A stretch of DNA of 10,039 nucleotides from assembly GCF_042675965.1 (NCBI RefSeq), contig NZ_JBHTKJ010000025.1, positions 1 to 10,039 of the forward strand. The letters run 5' to 3'. Source of the stretch: Virgibacillus_R byunsanensis (lineage in GTDB: Bacteria; Bacillota; Bacilli; Bacillales; Amphibacillaceae). A model generated the notes under the pieces. The model searched no databases. It worked only from the letters and a program-made list of their open reading frames with translations, and was not told the origin of the DNA. This document shows, one piece after another, positions 6,943 to 10,039 of this stretch (position 1 is the stretch's first letter; the number at the start of each line of letters is the position of its first letter). Position numbers and translations under genes: made by a program.

Positions 6943-7094
6943 GCCGCGTCCAGCTCCAGCGCCCGTGCTGTTAGTGGGCTTCCTGATCCTCCTTACGATA
7001 AGTCAACATCGATTCGCTACCGCTCTTCGTGTTTCCTTTATCTCATGCGGATAAGTCCAGCCCATACGTCGCTAAACGGGCGCTTGCGCTTTTG
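6943..7094 (+). repeat. Structured dispersed repeat, copy 1
   Basis: The copy begins GCCGCGTCCAGCTCCAGCGC and ends GGCGCTTGCGCTTTTG. The terminal arms AGCGCCCGT (6958-6966) and ACGGGCGCT (7076-7084) are exact reverse complements, and further in GTGGGCT faces AGCCCAT, so the segment folds back on itself. It matches a class of dispersed repeat I recall from Bacillaceae genomes (opening 'GTCCAGCTCCAGCGCC', closing 'GCGCTTGCGCTTTT'). A second, diverged copy lies at 7564-7680 in the same orientation. It is more GC-rich than its surroundings and ends about six bases from the stop codon of the gene at 7100-7306, so it would form the 3' end of that mRNA. Confidence 0.6.
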
Positions 7095-7099
7095 TTCTT

Positions 7100-7306
7100 T
7101 TAGTCTTTTAAGCGTTCTGCAGATTCTTGTACAACAAATGAAGGCTTTGGTACTGGTCGAACTTTCACGACTTCCTTCTCTGAGTTCATATCAACATCTA
7201 AAGTTTTAAGCACATGGTTTATGTGGTGTTGCGTTAGCAATCTGAAGGCTACCAACCCTCCCAGGAACAATCCAAAGATAAGAGAATACAATAATAATTC
7301 GGTCAT
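7100..7306 (-). CDS. Small single-span membrane protein of unknown function (68 aa)
   Basis: The ATG at 7306 is preceded by GGGGGTGA at good spacing. Residues 4-24 form one hydrophobic helix with a GLFLGG motif. A cytoplasmic-type tail follows, with His-His near 27-28, a charged middle (NSEKEVVKVR) and a Pro-rich stretch (PVPKPSF). There is no cleavage site or lipobox, so an N-terminal membrane anchor with a soluble tail is likely. I do not recognise the family. It lies upstream of the two Na/Pi-cotransporter genes on the same strand, but about 310 bases and a structured repeat separate them, so co-transcription is doubtful. Confidence 0.65.
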   Translation of the reverse strand: MTELLLYSLIFGLFLGGLVAFRLLTQHHINHVLKTLDVDMNSEKEVVKVRPVPKPSFVVQESAERLKD

Positions 7307-7474
7307 GATCTCACCCCCTTTATTATTTACTATATGGAGGTAAGAGGGGTATGCTTGGGCAAAAAAATAGAATAGAGATAAATGTGTTAAAAACTAGATT
7401 ATTTACTAGATTATTGTCATAAGTTTATAAATTAAAGGAGGCTAAAAATCTGGTTCTTCTTGCTAATGGTAATT

Positions 7475-7530
7475 AAAAAAAGACGACCTACACCCAAATT
7501 TAAAATTTTGAATGTAAGTCGCCTTTTTAT
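7475..7530. terminator. Long imperfect hairpin with T runs on both sides
   Basis: The left arm 7475-7501 is close to the reverse complement of the right arm ending at 7529, with GACGACCTACA facing TGTAAGTCGCC. At least two mismatches that are A-C in plus-strand RNA become G-U pairs in minus-strand RNA, so the fold is better on the minus strand. T runs lie on either side, as in a bidirectional terminator. No clear gene ends here, although AAAGGAGG (7434-7441) lies just before it. Confidence 0.55.
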
Positions 7531-7563
7531 TAGTAAAGAAAGTTATATTTATCTACAGAATCT

Positions 7564-7680
7564 GCCACGTCCAGATCCAGCACCTATAGACATAAGCAGA
7601 TCGCGTAGTGTGGAAAGGACATCCAAACTACGCGATCTGCTTATGCTTGTCGTATCTTTCAAGACATTTGCGCTTATGTT
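7564..7680 (+). repeat. Structured dispersed repeat, copy 2, with 19-bp perfect stem
   Basis: It opens GCCACGTCCAGATCCAGCAC and closes with CATTTGCGCTTATG, both diverged versions of the ends of the repeat at 6943-7094 and in the same orientation. The interior differs: 7591-7609 and 7627-7645 are exact reverse complements (19 bp), and TGGA/TCCA extends the stem into the loop. The two copies thus share ends but carry different hairpin cores. Confidence 0.6.
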
Positions 7681-8001
7681 ATTAGGGGTGGTTTAACTAT
7701 CATTCCTAGTTTATAATCCGACAGGTGGGAAATCGTTGAGGTGGGTGGAATTTGCAGGTATGCCACTTATAGAAGATGAAAATAGTATATAACTAACAAC
7801 AATTATAGCACTATTGTTTGTATTATAGCGATGCCTATTAGACCTGTTGTACTGACTGGAAGGCTATTAACAGGTAATTGGGAAAAAGGTTTATTTTTCA
7901 TTGTCTAAAGAAGTAAAGGTAAAGAAGTTTATGTGAACCGTTCCATAAGTGAATGATAAACAAGGTTTAATTTCAAATTCAACATGTATTATCCACCTAA
8001 T

Positions 8002-8478
8002 TTAATCTAATGGAATAGTAAATGTTACAGTTGCAATTTTAACAGAACCCATATCTGATATACCTACACTAAGGCCTTCGGTAGAATCCTTCATTGATTT
8101 GAAGTTGTAGTTTTCTTTGTCTTCTGTGATGATACTAAATCCGTTACTAGTTGAATACTCCATAAAATTTTTGTAATGAGTATCAAGATCCTCCGATAAC
8201 GAGAAAGAAATAACATAATTTATATGTCCAGCCATCTCATTTGTTACGATTTCTAAGTCAGCTCCGTTTGGGAAAGGGAAATCTGATGGAATATCATCTG
8301 GTAATGTAGAGTCATCCTCATTCTGACTTACATTATCTTCCTCTTCTATTTCATCATTGGCACTAACATCAACATTACTTTCTTCCTCTGAGTCTCCATT
8401 TGTTTCTTCTTCATTCGATCCACATGCCACTAAGAGGAAAGCAAAGTATAATAAAAAAATGAGAATAAACTTTCTCAT
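8002..8478 (-). CDS. Lipoprotein with acidic linker (158 aa)
   Basis: A secreted lipoprotein. A short basic N-terminus (MRKF) and a hydrophobic stretch lead to a lipobox LVAC with Cys19, so it should be lipidated and held on the outer face of the membrane. Residues about 20-62 form a low-complexity linker rich in Glu, Asp, Ser and Asn. A compact C-terminal domain begins at DIPSDFPFPNGAD; the 'P-x-DFPFP-x-GA' opening recurs in uncharacterised Gram-positive lipoproteins, but I cannot name the domain. I chose the ATG at 8478, because AAAGGGTGG (8487-8495) sits 8 bases before it; a GTG at 8490 lies inside that site. The upstream region, shared with a divergent gene at 8650, holds a 28-bp palindrome. 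Confidence 0.85.
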   Translation of the reverse strand: MRKFILIFLLYFAFLLVACGSNEEETNGDSEEESNVDVSANDEIEEEDNVSQNEDDSTLPDDIPSDFPFPNGADLEIVTNEMAGHINYVISFSLSEDLDTHYKNFMEYSTSNGFSIITEDKENYNFKSMKDSTEGLSVGISDMGSVKIATVTFTIPLD

Positions 8479-8528
8479 CGATTTAACCACCCTTTCTTTT
8501 TTACAAAATTAACATCAAGCGATAAATA

Positions 8529-8556
8529 AATAAATTATACTTAAGTATAATTTATT
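8529..8556. promoter_or_regulatory. 28-bp perfect palindrome, candidate operator
   Basis: Positions 8529-8542 and 8543-8556 are exact reverse complements with no spacer, centred on TTATACTTAAGTATAA. It lies between the divergent lipoprotein and GIY-YIG genes, 50 bases before the lipoprotein start. Each arm gives a TATAAT on one strand (8546-8551 on plus, mirrored on minus), but the -35 boxes are poor on both. It could be a dimeric repressor site overlapping promoters. The pure AT character also allows a chance or cruciform origin. Confidence 0.5.
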
Positions 8557-8576
8557 AATCTATAGGTGGTCTAGTC

Positions 8577-8610
8577 CACAAATCAAAATAGCAATGCATA
8601 TCGATTTGTG
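8577..8610 (+). repeat. 8-bp inverted repeat before the GIY-YIG gene
   Basis: CACAAATC (8577-8584) and GATTTGTG (8603-8610) are exact reverse complements around an 18-base interior containing ATGCAT. It is 40 bases before the start codon, so it could be a leader hairpin or a regulator site. Confidence 0.35.
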
Positions 8611-8649
8611 ATAGCATATACAGCAAATACAAAGAGGAAGTGAGCTTAC

Positions 8650-9006
8650 ATGATAAATATAACCATTCCAGAACCTGATGTCAGTATTATGAAACAGAAT
8701 AGTCCTGAGCTGAGTAATATTTACGGTTTTACTGATTTTCACCTGATCACTAGAGATAAAGGTGGTATTTTTATGTTTTACAACGACGATCAGGAGCTGT
8801 TGTTTGTTGGCAAAGCAAGGAAGTTAAGACCAAGGATTAAAAAGCATTTTAATGATAATGTATCACCAATTAAATTGCATAGAGATGAAGTTAGCAAAAT
8901 TGACGTTTGTATTGTCGATGAGCCTGCCCATAGAGAGATTTATGAAACATATATTATTAATGAACTAAAGGCGAAATACAATGTAGGCAAAGTATTTTAT
9001 AAATAA
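8650..9006 (+). CDS. Stand-alone GIY-YIG (UvrC N-terminal-like) endonuclease
   Basis: The 118-residue product has a single GIY-YIG domain of the UvrC type, annotated in Bacillus relatives as 'nucleotide excision repair endonuclease'. The two signature strands are GIF (39-41) and FVG (52-54), followed by GKARKLRPRI, which supplies the conserved arginines. The helix YETYIINELKAKYN places the metal-binding Glu (E99) twelve residues before Asn111, the spacing seen in UvrC. Both signature tyrosines are Phe, which may weaken or abolish cleavage. The first 37 residues are an extension before the domain. There is no UvrC C-terminal nuclease, UvrB-binding or HhH region. The ATG at 8650 follows GAGGAAGTGA. 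A hairpin terminator ends the gene, and it is convergent with the FtsZ-like gene. Confidence 0.88.
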   Translation: MINITIPEPDVSIMKQNSPELSNIYGFTDFHLITRDKGGIFMFYNDDQELLFVGKARKLRPRIKKHFNDNVSPIKLHRDEVSKIDVCIVDEPAHREIYETYIINELKAKYNVGKVFYK

Positions 9007-9014
9007 AAACCGGT

Positions 9015-9066
9015 TACCAGGAGTAATAGTTGTAGTCAAGCGAGACTAAGCCTACTCGGTATTTTT
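9015..9066 (+). terminator. Terminator between the convergent GIY-YIG and FtsZ-like genes
   Basis: TACC-AG-GAGTA pairs with TACTC-GGTA (ending 9061) through a 2-base bulge, with TAGTC/GACTA inside, followed by TTTTT (9062-9066). The minus strand also ends in a T run (complement of AAAAAC near 9010), so it probably serves both genes. Confidence 0.7.
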
Positions 9067-9078
9067 ATTGCGATAAAC

Positions 9079-9936
9079 TTAGGGCAGGTTTTTAATCTGG
9101 ACTCTACTCTTGGCTTTTTCCGTCAGGTGCTGCCATTTTCTTAAAAGACCGTTGTGTTTAGATAGTTTTTTAAAATTATCAGGGGCTTTTACCGGGTCGT
9201 TAATACCATTAACAACTAGGCTTATTTTAAAGTGTTGTCCAGGTTCATCCATGAAGTAGGAGCCAAGCTTAAATATATCTGCTTTAGAAAATAAGTCGTG
9301 GAGTCGTAAGTTGATTTGTCGGAACGCCTCCATATCAACATCGTGCGTATAACCTATGTTAATGATTAATTGTTTTCCGTCTGTAAAGTCTTCTGGTAAA
9401 TATGGTGTCGAAATTAAATCTTTTAGTGGCTCATCAAAGGATTCCCTTTCTACAGTATGTACAAATAAAGGGCCCTTTTCTGCCTTAATGAATGTTTCTA
9501 TGTCATGAAAATCAATATTTATGTCACCTGTCATTTCGATCATTTCCCTTAATCCTTCGATTGTAAGATCCTCAATGGTATTAAAGGTGTTGTGGGCATC
9601 ATGAATGGTTGTACTAATGTCGATTGTTTCCAACAGTCTATCACTATTAAAATAGATGACTGCATCACAAAGCTCTTTCATTCGAAAATACTGGTTGGTT
9701 GCAGTTTGGAATCTCTTTTTACCTTCAAACCGGAATGGAAAACGAAAGACACCTATTAACAAAATATTCTTCTCTTTCAAAGCATACAACTGGTTAATGA
9801 GCTCTTCTGTCTCACTCGAATTACCACCAAGGAACCGGTAAAAGCATAAGTCATCTGGTTTGAGTTTTGAAACAACAGTATGATCTGTTTCCGACGTTTT
9901 ACTATTGATTTGATAAATTCTAGCAAGTGTCTCCAT
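9079..9936 (-). CDS. FtsZ-like protein lacking the N-terminal GTP-binding half
   Basis: From about residue 30 the 285-residue protein aligns by eye with FtsZ from its T4 loop to the C-terminal domain. GGNSSET (37-43) replaces GGGTGTG. IGVFRFPFRFEGKKR (61-75) matches the VGVVTxPFxFEGxxR segment. SDRLLE (98-103) matches NDRILE. NIDFHDIET (140-148) matches the T7 loop NLDFADVKT, with the Asn and both Asp residues kept. LIINI (190-194) matches the xLxNI strand. The first roughly 90 residues of FtsZ, with loops T1-T3, have no counterpart, and no C-terminal FtsA/SepF-binding tail is visible. GTP binding should be lost or poor, although a partner's GTP could still be touched. I prefer the ATG at 9936: GGGAGA lies 7 bases before it and the likely transcription start is near 9960. 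An in-frame stop precedes the alternative ATG at 9954, so no longer form exists. Confidence 0.82.
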   Translation of the reverse strand: METLARIYQINSKTSETDHTVVSKLKPDDLCFYRFLGGNSSETEELINQLYALKEKNILLIGVFRFPFRFEGKKRFQTATNQYFRMKELCDAVIYFNSDRLLETIDISTTIHDAHNTFNTIEDLTIEGLREMIEMTGDINIDFHDIETFIKAEKGPLFVHTVERESFDEPLKDLISTPYLPEDFTDGKQLIINIGYTHDVDMEAFRQINLRLHDLFSKADIFKLGSYFMDEPGQHFKISLVVNGINDPVKAPDNFKKLSKHNGLLRKWQHLTEKAKSRVQIKNLP

Positions 9937-9966
9937 TTTGTCTTCTCCCAACATTACTTTTTCACC

Positions 9967-9975
9967 ATTATATCA
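9967..9975 (-). promoter_or_regulatory. Extended -10 promoter of the FtsZ-like gene
   Basis: On the minus strand the sequence TGATATAAT fits the extended -10 form TGnTATAAT exactly. The -35 region is poor, as is usual with extended -10 promoters. A start site near 9960 would leave a leader of about 24 bases before the preferred start codon and only about 6 before the alternative one at 9954. Confidence 0.6.
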
Positions 9976-10039
9976 CTAGCGTTGCATAAAATTTTTCAAC
10001 AGAAGTCAAACAAATTATTTTATGCCAAAATTATGAATA

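Larger units (their letters stand above)
7307..8001. other. Gap between the small membrane protein and the lipoprotein
   Basis: No intact gene. It contains a direct repeat CTAGATTATT (7394-7423 area), an isolated ribosome-binding-site-like AAAGGAGG (7434-7441) without ATG, GTG or TTG at normal spacing, the hairpin at 7475-7530 and repeat copy 2. From 7681 to 8001 I see only short frames. One in the 7790-7910 area reads MPIRPVVLTGRLLTG before a stop and could be a decayed fragment, but I cannot place it. Confidence 0.5.

Noticed and set aside
7460..7696. 78-codon plus-strand frame
   Set aside because: It runs straight through a terminator-like hairpin and repeat copy 2, and its TTG start is too far from the AAAGGAGG.
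7790..7915. Protein-like stretch MPIRPVVLTGRLLTG in the gap before the lipoprotein gene
   Set aside because: It is short, has no ribosome binding site and no recognisable family, so it is recorded only in the gap description.
8560..8742. 60-codon minus-strand frame overlapping the start of the GIY-YIG gene
   Set aside because: It is opposite a well-supported gene and its regulatory region, with Cys/Ile-rich odd composition.

Overview
The window looks like chromosomal DNA of a low-GC Gram-positive bacterium of the Bacillaceae type (Bacillus, Oceanobacillus or a relative). The basis is AT-rich codon use, strong AGGAGG-type ribosome binding sites, TTG/GTG starts, hairpin-plus-T-run terminators, and the gene families: a CNNM/CorC-type transporter, YqeW-like Na/Pi cotransporters, a UvrC-like GIY-YIG protein and a lysine-tailed lipoprotein signal. 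It is an accessory-looking stretch with many gene-poor gaps, decayed sequence and dispersed repeats. There is no rRNA, tRNA, CRISPR array or intact transposase.

Layout. 1-380: a hairpin-rich segment resembling the right end of an IS200/IS605-type element, then the promoter of a small gene. 381-641 and 2609-2815: two paralogous small proteins of unknown function, duplicated with their upstream and downstream flanks. Between them lie a cupin gene on the minus strand (836-1264) and about 1.3 kb without an intact gene, including a probable decayed minus-strand gene (1442-1681). 3273-4544: a CNNM/CorC (hemolysin-family) membrane protein, followed by a good terminator. 4823-6788: two tandem minus-strand Na/Pi-cotransporter paralogs separated by a perfect 18-bp-stem terminator. 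The upstream copy keeps both QSS motifs, while the downstream copy has lost both. 6943-7680: two divergent copies of one structured dispersed repeat, on either side of a 68-residue single-span membrane protein. 8002-8478: a lipoprotein, divergent from a stand-alone GIY-YIG protein (8650-9006), with a 28-bp perfect palindrome between them. 9079-9936: a minus-strand gene for an FtsZ-like protein.

The most interesting gene is the last one. From about residue 30 onward it aligns by eye with FtsZ, including the PFxFEGxKR segment, the xDRLLE segment and a T7-loop NxDFxDxxT that keeps the Asn and both Asp residues. It lacks the first roughly 90 residues of FtsZ, and the glycine-rich GTP signature is reduced to GGNSSET. 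An extended -10 promoter and an in-frame stop just upstream suggest this is its natural architecture rather than a clipped gene. It may be a nucleotide-binding-deficient FtsZ relative that retains the catalytic face it would offer a partner subunit.

The other genes look like independent housekeeping or envelope functions: divalent-cation and phosphate transport, a lipoprotein and a repair-type nuclease. No single operon-like pathway is evident.
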